Shown here piece by piece: positions 1 through 6,601 of a stretch of 10,829 nt of DNA. Location of the stretch: the NCBI GenBank assembly GCA_910587545.1, contig CAJUMI010000086.1:1-10829 (forward strand), written 5' to 3'. Source of the stretch: an uncultured Muribaculaceae bacterium (GTDB lineage: Bacteria; Bacteroidota; Bacteroidia; Bacteroidales; Muribaculaceae). The position numbers were made by a program, and so were the translations under genes. The notes beneath the pieces were generated by a model. The model made no database searches and had not been told where the DNA came from. It saw only the letters and a program-made list of their open reading frames with translations. Each line of letters begins with the position of its first letter. Position 1 is the stretch's first letter.

Positions 1-167
1 AAAGGTAATGTTTTTATCCGTGATTGTCAGATTAAGTCTTGACTACTTCAGATAAACCAAAATAAAACTGACCCCGTCGGCCAAACTCTTCAGGGGGGCA
101 AAAACAACTTATTTTCAGGGGTCAAACCAACCTTGGCCGCAGGGGTCATCCGGGACCGGGTTTTCCA
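1..167 (-). mobile_element. Probable end of an IS21-like insertion sequence (partial, open at left edge)
   Basis: This stretch carries repeated GGGGTCA units: CAGGGGTCA at 116-124 and 140-148, a degenerate CAGGGGGGCA at 91-100, and an inverted TGACCCC at 69-75. The 18-mer at 69-86 (TGACCCCGTCGGCCAAAC) is an imperfect inverted copy of 131-148 (reverse complement TGACCCCTGCGGCCAAGG). Multiple GGGGTCA repeats near the termini are, from memory, typical of Bacteroidales IS21-family (istA/istB) elements. Codons of the neighbouring sensor gene stop matching their family at about 168, so the junction lies at or just left of 167. Positions 1-68 contain no start codon on the minus strand, so a transposase, if present, would begin beyond the left edge. 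No target-site duplication could be seen because only one end is here. The exact boundary and the family are inferred. Confidence 0.45.
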
Positions 168-437
168 AATGTCCTCGATCTGGCGAGCATTACTGTCATC
201 AGCCGAGCGGATCTCGACCACAACGTCGTCATGGAGCATCGTCTCGCGGTTGATCTCGTCGTTCATTTTAGTGCGCCAGTCATCGGCACTGCATTGTGAC
301 ACACCTATTTTATAGACCGTAGGATTATCGCACCCGATAGCAGACAGAAGCAACAGCGACAACGAGAACAGGGCTACCCGCAACAATGTCGGACGTATAT
401 AATTATCGAATGAAAGTCTGTTTGCTTTTTGTTTCAT
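90..437 (-). pseudogene. 5' remnant of a periplasmic-binding sensor (hybrid two-component type), truncated by the IS-like element
   Basis: The open frame is 115 codons, but only residues 1-90 look native. Residues 19-36 form a hydrophobic signal or membrane segment (VALFSLSLLLLSAIGC). Then comes the start of a type-1 periplasmic-binding domain, with KIGVSQCSADDWRTKMNDEI (43-62) and VEIRSADDSNARQIEDI (74-90). I recognise this from the sugar-sensing N-terminus of Bacteroides hybrid two-component systems, which normally exceed 1,200 residues and carry histidine kinase, receiver and AraC-type DNA-binding domains. Residues 91-115 are encoded by the IS-like repeats and end at a chance stop. The remnant cannot bind ligand or signal, since nearly all of the binding domain and the kinase are missing. 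A candidate promoter lies at 528-558. It could instead be a stand-alone sugar-binding protein of the same fold; the break is clear either way. Confidence 0.72.
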
Positions 438-527
438 AGTTCAGCGGCGGTAGCTTGGATGTTCATATCCTGTAAATGATTGGTAACAATATCATGGCAT
501 TTGAAACACTCACAAATTTTGGTCGCA

Positions 528-558
528 CAAAATTAATTATATTCTGTCAAATTTGCAA
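528..558 (-). promoter_or_regulatory. Candidate Bacteroidetes promoter for the truncated sensor gene
   Basis: Read on the minus strand, TAATTTTG (528-535) fits the -7 consensus TAnnTTTG, and a TTG (556-558) lies 20 nt upstream of it, which is the expected -33 spacing. It points toward the start codon at 437 and would leave an untranslated leader of roughly 85 nt. The region is very AT-rich, so a chance match is possible. Confidence 0.38.
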
Positions 559-649
559 TATGAGGGCTTGCAAATTCAAAACTGTTAAATTTACAAAATT
601 TTTCATCGCAAAGCGAAGCTGAATTACATATTTTTCCTAAATTGCAATA

Positions 650-2104
650 ATGTTTGAAACAGTATCGACATATTTCAATCTGCCGTGGGTCTACTATACA
701 TTTATATGTATATATGCAGCCACGACAATAACGATAATCGGGGTGATCCTGTCTGAAAACCGCAACCCCGTCAAGTCGCTCGCGTGGGTGACAGTCCTGT
801 TTCTACTGCCTATCGTCGGCATCATACTCTATCTCTTTTTCGGCCGCAGCATAAAAAACCAACGCATGATCTCGCGGCGCAACCGTCGCAGACTGCGCAA
901 ATATGAGAGAGCGCCTAACATCGACAAGCATTCACTCGGTCTGAGCGAGGAGTCTCTGCAGATGATCAATCTCGCCGGCACTCTCGCATCGTCGCCCTAC
1001 TACCCCGACAATTCAGTCGAGATTTTCACCGACGGGACCTCAAAGTTCGAGGCGTTCAAAAAGGATCTCCGCAATGCCCGCCACTCGATCAACCTGCAGT
1101 ACTACATATTTGAGGACGACAATATCGGCCGCGAAATCCGTGACATACTGATCGAAAGACACAACTCCGGCGTAGAGATCAGAGTGATCTATGATCACGT
1201 CGGATCGTTCAAAGTAAAGTCGAGTTTCTTCAAAAAAATGCGACGGTCAGGCATCCAGGCCTATCCTTTTCTCAAAGTGTCGTTCCCCCAGTTCGGCACA
1301 CGCATCAACTGGCGCAACCACCGCAAGATATGCATCATCGACGGATCCATAGGATATATCGGCGGAATGAACATCGCCGACCGCTATCTCGACGGTGGTA
1401 AAAAATTCGATCTATGGCGCGACACCCACCTGCGCCTTACAGGCCCGGTAGTCAGAGCCCTGCGCTACTCGTTTGCGATCGACTGGAACTTCATGGGCCA
1501 GCCATTGCTCGAAAACGATATCGATCTGGTGTCCTATCCCGCGACCGACGCGCCGCGCGCCGGCATGCAGCTGCTCACATCAGGTCCGACATCCCAGTGG
1601 AGCAACATAGCTTTTATGTTCCACAAGGCCATTGCCGGCGCTAAGAGACGTGTATACCTGCAGACCCCCTACTTTCTCCCCACCGAAGGCCTGCTGAAAG
1701 CCCTGCAGGTCGCCGCTCTCGCCCATGTCGACGTCAGGGTGATCATACCCCGCCACAGCGACTCGAAAATGCTCACCTATGCTTCTTATTCCTATATAGC
1801 CGAATCCCTCAAATCCGGCATAAAGATCTATTTCTATGAGCCCGGCATGCTTCACGCAAAGACTCTGATCATCGACGACGAATTCACATCTGTCGGATCA
1901 ACCAATTTCGACTTCAGAAGTTTCGAATGCAATTTCGAATCCAACATCTTCATATATTCAAAAGAAGTCAACGCTCAGATGTCAGACATTTTCAACAAAG
2001 ATCTCGGGCATTCGACACGTATCATTCCTTTCGAATGGCGCAACCGGCCCTACCGCCAGAAGGCGGTCGAATCGCTTGTGCGCCTCCTCAGCCCTATTCT
2101 ATAG
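650..2104 (+). CDS. cls: Cardiolipin synthase (phospholipase D superfamily)
   Basis: This 484-residue inner-membrane enzyme is predicted to condense phosphatidylglycerol into cardiolipin. Two N-terminal hydrophobic segments (about 13-34 and 43-64) precede the FFGRS motif (63-67), as in the PLDc_N domain of ClsA-type enzymes. Two HKD catalytic motifs follow: H224-R-K226-x4-D231 with GGMN at 238-241, and H402-A-K404-x4-D409 with GSTNFD at 416-421. The length is the usual one for ClsA/ClsB-type synthases and both active-site halves are intact. The ATG at 650 is the natural start because it places the first membrane segment close to the N-terminus. No clean TAnnTTTG element is visible just upstream. 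The gene is divergent from the truncated sensor and followed by the tRNA pair. Another phosphatidyltransferase of the same superfamily is possible, but cardiolipin synthase is by far the best fit. Confidence 0.95.
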   Translation: MFETVSTYFNLPWVYYTFICIYAATTITIIGVILSENRNPVKSLAWVTVLFLLPIVGIILYLFFGRSIKNQRMISRRNRRRLRKYERAPNIDKHSLGLSEESLQMINLAGTLASSPYYPDNSVEIFTDGTSKFEAFKKDLRNARHSINLQYYIFEDDNIGREIRDILIERHNSGVEIRVIYDHVGSFKVKSSFFKKMRRSGIQAYPFLKVSFPQFGTRINWRNHRKICIIDGSIGYIGGMNIADRYLDGGKKFDLWRDTHLRLTGPVVRALRYSFAIDWNFMGQPLLENDIDLVSYPATDAPRAGMQLLTSGPTSQWSNIAFMFHKAIAGAKRRVYLQTPYFLPTEGLLKALQVAALAHVDVRVIIPRHSDSKMLTYASYSYIAESLKSGIKIYFYEPGMLHAKTLIIDDEFTSVGSTNFDFRSFECNFESNIFIYSKEVNAQMSDIFNKDLGHSTRIIPFEWRNRPYRQKAVESLVRLLSPIL

Positions 2105-2223
2105 ATCAGTTTTTGAAAAAAAGACAAAAAAATATTGCGGCGCAAACAACCTCATTGCCAAACGATAAAGCGCTCCACAACCGGCTTGACAAACGTTTTT
2201 CGAGATTTTTTTAGTCAAAAGAT

Positions 2224-2254
2224 TTTGCAGTTTAAAATAAAAGCCATAACTTTG
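2224..2254 (+). promoter_or_regulatory. Promoter of the tRNA-Gly/tRNA-Leu unit
   Basis: TTTG (2224-2227), then 19 nt, then TAACTTTG (2247-2254) is a full match to the Bacteroidetes -33/-7 arrangement. Transcription would start near 2260, about 25 nt before the first tRNA. The stretch from 2105 to here holds only A- and T-rich runs; I see no gene and no convincing hairpin terminator for the cls gene. Confidence 0.7.
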
Positions 2255-2285
2255 CATCGCAAAAGCAAAAAACGAACATTGAAAT

Positions 2286-2358
2286 GCGAAAATAGCTCAG
2301 TTGGTAGAGCACAACCTTGCCAAGGTTGGGGTCGCGGGTTCGAGTCCCGTTTTTCGCT
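2286..2358 (+). tRNA. tRNA-Gly (anticodon GCC)
   Basis: A complete cloverleaf of 73 nt. The acceptor stem GCGAAAA (2286-2292) pairs with TTTTCGC (2351-2357), with discriminator T at 2358. The D-arm contains GCTCAGTTGGTAGAGC. The anticodon stem CAACC/GGTTG encloses the loop TTGCCAA with anticodon GCC at 2319-2321. The T-arm has TTCGAGT. The 3' CCA is not encoded and must be added by the CCA-adding enzyme. It reads GGC and GGU codons. Confidence 0.97.
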
Positions 2359-2401
2359 CAGATTTTGCCAACAGGCTCAAAGCTCTAAAAAAACCGATAA
2401 C

Positions 2402-2485
2402 GTCCGGGTGGTGGAATTGGTAGACACGCTACTTTGAGGGGGTAGTGGCCGTTAGGCTGTGTGAGTTCGAATCTCATCTCGGACA
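2402..2485 (+). tRNA. tRNA-Leu (anticodon GAG)
   Basis: A class II tRNA of 84 nt with a long variable arm. The acceptor GTCCGGG (2402-2408) pairs with CTCGGAC (2478-2484) using one G-T wobble, and the discriminator is A2485. The D-arm contains TGGTGGAATTGGTAGACA. The anticodon loop TTGAGGG carries GAG at 2436-2438, and the stem is closed by one T-G wobble. The T-loop is TTCGAAT. Only CC, not CCA, follows the discriminator. It lies 43 nt after tRNA-Gly and is probably co-transcribed with it. It reads CUC and CUU codons. Confidence 0.97.
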
Positions 2486-2490
2486 CCTTG

Positions 2491-2528
2491 AAAAGTCCTA
2501 AGTATTATTTTAAATACTTAGGGCTTTT
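2491..2528 (+). terminator. Rho-independent terminator of the tRNA unit
   Basis: AAAAGTCCTAAGTATT (2491-2506) pairs with AATACTTAGGGCTTTT (2513-2528) through 16 bp with one G-T wobble and a 6-nt loop. The 3' arm ends in TTTT and is followed by more T-rich sequence (CTCTTTATATTT). It begins only 5 nt after the tRNA-Leu. The A-run on the 5' side means it could also work in the opposite direction. Confidence 0.85.
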
Positions 2529-2896
2529 CTCTTTATATTTCTGCCAACCGTATGTCAACCTCAGGAAAATCGTCTCTATTGAATTAGGGGGTCAACGCAG
2601 TATACTTAGAGGTCGTGAAATCCGAGTGCCGCACTCTCCCATTGCCGGAGAGCCGCCACGCCTCGCCCCCCTACCGTCAACATACTATCGTTGACCGGAT
2701 ATTCCATCTTCATAAAGAGCCTTGGCTATCTACGCCCATCGGGTCGGGAGACGGTTAGCGAGTATCTGAAATCACGTCCGGCCGTTATGATCACCGTTCT
2801 GCCGGCAGATGGATTAAGAGACCGTTTGATAAGTCGAGCCACAGGCGATGTATTTCAACTCCATTAACACAAAATTAGTCCGACCGGCAGATAGAG
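2529..2896. other. Long intergenic region with no recognised gene, partly GC-rich
   Basis: No convincing coding sequence is seen here; the short open frames lack family resemblance and good starts. Positions 2586-2670 are much more GC-rich than ordinary intergenic DNA in this window. They contain a hairpin CTCTCC (2634-2639)/GGAGAG (2647-2652) and an overlapping alternative GAGTG (2624-2628)/CACTC (2632-2636). GTCAAC (2676-2681) pairs with GTTGAC (2690-2695), and GTCAAC also occurs at 2591-2596. CCGGCAGAT is repeated at 2802-2810 and 2884-2892. An unbroken but startless frame runs from about 2662 to 2866. It could be an old gene remnant or a structured RNA; neither is established. Confidence 0.4.
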
Positions 2897-2928
2897 TTTT
2901 CTCAATTCAGAAAAAAGTCGTAGCTTTG
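2897..2928 (+). promoter_or_regulatory. Promoter of the LysM/PorT-like unit
   Basis: TAGCTTTG at 2921-2928 matches TAnnTTTG exactly. A TTTT at 2897-2900, 20 nt upstream, is an imperfect -33 element (TTTG expected). Transcription would begin near 2935 and give a leader of about 37 nt before the ATG at 2972. Confidence 0.6.
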
Positions 2929-2971
2929 TTAGTTGAAACAGACTACGCTCTAATCAAATAAATAGATCTGA

Positions 2972-4711
2972 ATGATGAAACATTTAATACGATTATTTGT
3001 CCTTGCCCTGTTCGCGCTCGCATCTCAGGCCATGTATGCGCTTGATCTGCCCGTCAAGACCATCAATGGCAAGCAATACTACTATTATACCGTAAAGAAA
3101 GGTGACACGGTCTACTCCCTGATAACCCGTTTCGGCATCACGCGTTCAGACCTCGTTGAGAGCAATCCGGCAGCAGCCGATGTTCTCAAGACAGGCGACA
3201 CACTGTATTTCGCCGTCGACAAGTTCGGCGACGGCAAGCCGGTGACTGTCGAACAAGAAGAAAACACCGCTGTGCACGAACCCGGAATAGTCTACCATCA
3301 GGTCAGAAAAGGCGAGACGCTCTATGGCATAAGCAAGAAATATGGCGTCGATCAGGAAAGCATAGTCGATCTGAATCCGAAAGCACGTTTCGGCGTGAAG
3401 ACCGGCTCGACTCTGCGAATCCCCGTCGGAATACAGTCTGACGGACAGCCGGCAGAAACAGCCGGACCCGAAAGCGCCGCAACTCCGGCCGTCCCCCCCA
3501 TCGAACATCCGGCTGAAGAAACCGTTGAAACTCCAACGACGGCCGATGAGACCGACGAAAGCTCTGCCGCCACAAGCGACGAAGACCCTGCATACAACGA
3601 TCCGGAAGACATCGCCCCGGAGCAGTCAGAACGCGCCGCTTCCGTGGCAATCATGCTGCCGTTTATGCTTGACAGTGAAAATCCCGACCGACAGGCGCTC
3701 CACTATACCGATTTCTACAAAGGCCTGCTGCTGGCGGCCGACACACTGTCGAACCGCGGCGACAGCCTGAGAATTTTCACCTACGACACAAAGGGCGACC
3801 TCGCGCATGTCAAAGAGTTGCTGTCTGACTCCAACATCACCAACGCGTCAGTCATAATCGCTCCCGACAATGCCGCCCAGCTCGCTGCTATCGCCGGCGC
3901 CGTTGCCGGTACCGACGCCAAGGTGATCAACGTTTTCAATGTCAAGGACAGCCTGTTTGCCTGTCATCCGCAGGTAATCCAGGCCAACACGCCCCACACC
4001 GTGATGTATGCCAAAGCCATCAAAGCGATCGAACAACTCTACCCCGACCACATACCGGTGATACTCCGTAACGAGAACGGGCGCAACGACAAGGCTGAAT
4101 TCATCAGTTTAATTACCGCCGCCTATAAGGCCAAAGGCGTTGAACCGCTTGAAATTGCCTACGACGGCGCGCTGATCAGCGCTCAGATCGAGGGTTTGCC
4201 CGACGACGGCAGCCGCTACCTGCTTATTCCGACATCAGGCAACATCAATGAATTCAACAAATTCATCCACGCAGTAAAGACCGCCAGAGACGCATCAGCT
4301 GAGACCGGACGCATCGCACTCTTCGGCTATCCCGACTGGACAGCGTTCCGCAACGACGCCGAAGCCATGCTCCACGCTGTCGACGCGACAGTTTTCTCAC
4401 GCTTCTACTTTAACGAAAGAAACTTTGACACCACCAGTCTCAAACAGGCATTTCGCCAGTGGTACGGCGACGACATGATCGACCTTGTGCCCAATCAGGC
4501 TGTGCTCGGCTATGACATCGGCAATCTGGTCATCCGCAATCTGCGGTCCAACGGCGGCAATTTCGACCCGACCGACAGCAGATATACCGGCATACAGTCG
4601 AGTTTCAACTTTGTCCGCGACAACGACAATGAAGGTGCAGGCTTTTACAACGACGAGATCTACATCCTGCGCTTTAATCCCGACAGACGCGTCGAGCGCC
4701 TTTCATTTTAA
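2972..4711 (+). CDS. Secreted protein with two LysM domains and a type-1 periplasmic-binding-like domain
   Basis: The protein has 579 residues. A signal peptide (1-23, MMKHLIRLFVLALFALASQA then MYA) is followed by LysM 1 (about 38-81, YYTVKKGDTVYSLITRFGI) and LysM 2 (about 108-152, YHQVRKGETLYGISKKYGV), which should bind peptidoglycan glycan chains. A Pro/Glu/Thr/Ala-rich acidic linker covers 153-222. The rest (about 224-579, starting ASVAIMLPFM) resembles the Leu/Ile/Val-binding type-1 periplasmic fold. No transporter genes are nearby, so a nutrient-uptake role is doubtful. A structural or regulatory role at the cell wall, by analogy with the LpoA C-terminal domain of the same fold, is my inference. 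It is followed after 12 nt by the PorT-like barrel gene, with which it is probably co-transcribed. Two adjacent ATG codons open the frame; the first is used here. Confidence 0.88.
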   Translation: MMKHLIRLFVLALFALASQAMYALDLPVKTINGKQYYYYTVKKGDTVYSLITRFGITRSDLVESNPAAADVLKTGDTLYFAVDKFGDGKPVTVEQEENTAVHEPGIVYHQVRKGETLYGISKKYGVDQESIVDLNPKARFGVKTGSTLRIPVGIQSDGQPAETAGPESAATPAVPPIEHPAEETVETPTTADETDESSAATSDEDPAYNDPEDIAPEQSERAASVAIMLPFMLDSENPDRQALHYTDFYKGLLLAADTLSNRGDSLRIFTYDTKGDLAHVKELLSDSNITNASVIIAPDNAAQLAAIAGAVAGTDAKVINVFNVKDSLFACHPQVIQANTPHTVMYAKAIKAIEQLYPDHIPVILRNENGRNDKAEFISLITAAYKAKGVEPLEIAYDGALISAQIEGLPDDGSRYLLIPTSGNINEFNKFIHAVKTARDASAETGRIALFGYPDWTAFRNDAEAMLHAVDATVFSRFYFNERNFDTTSLKQAFRQWYGDDMIDLVPNQAVLGYDIGNLVIRNLRSNGGNFDPTDSRYTGIQSSFNFVRDNDNEGAGFYNDEIYILRFNPDRRVERLSF

Positions 4712-4723
4712 CGCCACGCCGAA

Positions 4724-5431
4724 ATGAATTCCTTATTCAGCACAAAATCATTCAAGGCTATCGCGGCCCTAGTCCTGGCACTGACAATCTCACTTCCGGT
4801 TTGCGCACAGACGCATTACAAACCACATCTCAGCATCGGCGTCAAGGGCGGCATGACCATGTCGAAAATGTCATTTTCGCCGTCTGTAAAGCAATCGTTC
4901 TCCAACGGTTCGGCAGGAGCCGTAACGTTCCGCTACACCGAAGAGAAGCTGTTCGGCCTCATCGCCGAACTCGGATGGGCGCAGCGAGGATGGAAAGAAA
5001 ATTTCGAGGATTCGCCATGCCAATATTCAAGATCGCTTACTTATATCAAACTGCCGATCCTCACCCACATCTATTTCGGCAGCCCGCGCTTCAAATGTTT
5101 TGTAAATCTCGGACCGGAATTCGACTACATGATCGCCGACAATATCTCATCCAACTTTGACTATCGCAATCCGTTCGAGGCAGATGGGTTCCCGACCAAG
5201 GCAAGAATGACCGAACAGATGTCAATGGACATCAAAAACAAATTCGACTACGGTATCACCGGCGGCATAGGCATCGAGTTCTACCTCACCCCCCGCAATT
5301 CGCTGACACTCGAAGGCCGCTACTACTTCGGCCTCGGCAACATCTACCCTGCGGCCAAGGCCGACACCTTCAGCGCATCACGCAATACATCGATCGAAAT
5401 TACCCTCGGCTATAATTTCAGACTGAAATAA
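4724..5431 (+). CDS. PorT-family outer-membrane beta-barrel protein
   Basis: The protein has 235 residues and a classical signal peptide (1-28, ending LPVCA before QTHYK). The mature part is a small barrel of the OMP_b-brl_2 type. It opens with SIGVKGGMTMSKMSFSP, contains alternating amphipathic strands such as KLFGLIAELGWAQRGWKE, LTYIKLPILTHIYFG and CFVNLGPEFDYMIA, and ends in the aromatic strand SIEITLGYNFRLK typical of outer-membrane insertion. PorT of Porphyromonas gingivalis belongs to the type IX secretion machinery. Most gut Bacteroidales lack that system but keep PorT-like barrels, so type IX secretion should not be assumed. It sits 12 nt after the LysM gene, suggesting a joint envelope role. 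Its stop lies 14 bp from that of the convergent acetyltransferase gene, and no terminator is visible between them. Confidence 0.88.
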   Translation: MNSLFSTKSFKAIAALVLALTISLPVCAQTHYKPHLSIGVKGGMTMSKMSFSPSVKQSFSNGSAGAVTFRYTEEKLFGLIAELGWAQRGWKENFEDSPCQYSRSLTYIKLPILTHIYFGSPRFKCFVNLGPEFDYMIADNISSNFDYRNPFEADGFPTKARMTEQMSMDIKNKFDYGITGGIGIEFYLTPRNSLTLEGRYYFGLGNIYPAAKADTFSASRNTSIEITLGYNFRLK

Positions 5432-5445
5432 TCGAACGGCAAGGT

Positions 5446-5970
5446 CTACACAAAGAACTTCTGGAATACCAGCACGTCGACGTAGCGTCGGCCCAGCCTG
5501 ATCCATGACTTGAGACAGGCCCTCGTCTTGAACCCCGCGCTTTTAAACAACGCTATCGATGGCATGTTCTCGACACTGACCCATGCCGCCATCTGATGCA
5601 GCCCGAGCGTATCCCGGCAGTATTCGCCGGACAACATCATTGCCTCACGGGCAAAGCCCTGCCTTCTGAACTCCGGCGCAATGAATATGCCGACACAGAC
5701 CCGGCCGTCTCTTGCGTCGAAATCATACAGGTCGACCGATCCGGCGGCCCGGCCCGTAAGATTGTCAACAATCATCATGCGCAACTGACGCTGCGAGAAA
5801 ACATCACCGTCGTAGCTGTCGATATATTGCCAGATCTGATGACGGCTGAGAGGTGCGCGCGTCGCCCCGTAAGGCCACAGTGAAGCATCGTTTTCCCAAA
5901 GATACAGGCTGTCGAGATCATCCGGTTCGGGGCCGCGGAGACTGATTCTTGTTCCTTTAAGTGAACCCAT
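5446..5970 (-). CDS. GNAT-family N-acetyltransferase
   Basis: The protein has 174 residues from the ATG at 5970, which I prefer to an in-frame ATG at 6006. The later start lies one base after the recR stop and gives the family's normal N-terminus (GTRISLRGPEPDDLDSLYLWEND). The acetyl-CoA pyrophosphate-binding motif is R102-R-Q-G-F-A107 after VGIFIAPEF, and VENMPSIALFKSAGF (133-147) is the conserved C-terminal GNAT helix with Asn135. It resembles the SpeG/RimJ-like branch, which acetylates small amines or protein N-termini. The substrate cannot be read from the sequence. It is the last gene of the reductase-recR operon. Confidence 0.88.
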   Translation of the reverse strand: MGSLKGTRISLRGPEPDDLDSLYLWENDASLWPYGATRAPLSRHQIWQYIDSYDGDVFSQRQLRMMIVDNLTGRAAGSVDLYDFDARDGRVCVGIFIAPEFRRQGFAREAMMLSGEYCRDTLGLHQMAAWVSVENMPSIALFKSAGFKTRACLKSWIRLGRRYVDVLVFQKFFV

Positions 5971-5971
5971 G

Positions 5972-6598
5972 TCAGTTTGTTTTAAATGAATCCGTGAATG
6001 GCACACGGTTGAGCAGCGACCGACCGAGCGTCACTTCATCGGTATATTCGATCTCATTGCCGATCGACATTCCTCGGGCAAGCTGCGTCAGCTTCACTTC
6101 GCACGCCCCGAGACGTCTGAATATATAGAAATTCGTCGTATCGCCTTCCATGGTCGAGCTGAGTGCGAGTATGACCTCGTCTATGTCGCCCTTCTCCACC
6201 CTCTCGACAAGCGAGGCTATCTCCAGACTGTCGGGACCGATGCCGTCGATCGGCGAGATAAGTCCGCCGAGCACATGATACACTCCATTATACTGACCTG
6301 TATTTTCTATACTCATGACATCCTTGACATTCTCTACCACACACACCGTGCGGTGGTCGCGCAAAGGCGACGCGCAGATCGCACATACATCGTTTTCGCT
6401 TATATTATGACATTCGCGACAATAGCATATATCCCTGCGCAGTCTGATAATTGCTTCGCCGAGAGCGGTCACCTCGCGCTCGTCGCGCCTGAGCAGATGC
6501 AACGCGAGCCGCAGCGCGGTCTTGCGCCCTATGCCCGGAAGCCTCGACAACTCTGTCACGGCATTTTCGAGCACTTGTGATGTAAACTCCTGATCCAT
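5972..6598 (-). CDS. recR: Recombination mediator protein RecR
   Basis: The protein has 208 residues, close to the family's usual length of about 200. RecR works with RecO, and with RecF at gaps, to load RecA onto SSB-coated single-stranded DNA during recombinational repair. Domains in order are a helix-hairpin-helix (LSRLPGIGRKTALRLALHLL, 17-36), a four-cysteine zinc finger (C60-x2-C63 and C72-x2-C75), and a Toprim domain starting VCVVENVKDVMSIE (85-98) and including VYHVLGGLISPIDGIGPDSL (106-125). The C-terminal signature is LARGMSIGNEIEYTDEVTLGRSL (173-195). All key motifs are intact. It starts 3 nt after the reductase stop, and the acetyltransferase starts 1 nt after its own stop, so translational coupling is likely. 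Confidence 0.97.
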   Translation of the reverse strand: MDQEFTSQVLENAVTELSRLPGIGRKTALRLALHLLRRDEREVTALGEAIIRLRRDICYCRECHNISENDVCAICASPLRDHRTVCVVENVKDVMSIENTGQYNGVYHVLGGLISPIDGIGPDSLEIASLVERVEKGDIDEVILALSSTMEGDTTNFYIFRRLGACEVKLTQLARGMSIGNEIEYTDEVTLGRSLLNRVPFTDSFKTN

Positions 6599-6601
6599 AA
6601 T

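Noticed and set aside
606..616. Small inverted repeat TCGC-AAA-GCGA before the cardiolipin synthase gene
   Set aside because: A 4-bp stem with a 3-nt loop is too short to claim as an operator or RNA element.
2135..2694. Two plus-strand open frames of 100 and 77 codons
   Set aside because: They run across the tRNA genes and the terminator hairpin, so they are chance frames rather than proteins.
2402..2971. Attachment-site duplication of the tRNA-Leu 3' end
   Set aside because: I looked for a repeat of the tRNA 3' segment in the downstream gap and found none, and there is no integrase gene in view.
4724..5431. Type IX secretion system component
   Set aside because: PorT-like barrels are widespread in Bacteroidales without that system, and no other type IX gene is present here.
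5971..6006. Upstream ATG giving a 186-residue acetyltransferase
   Set aside because: The extra 12 residues overlap recR and do not resemble the family's N-terminus; the ATG at 5970 fits better.
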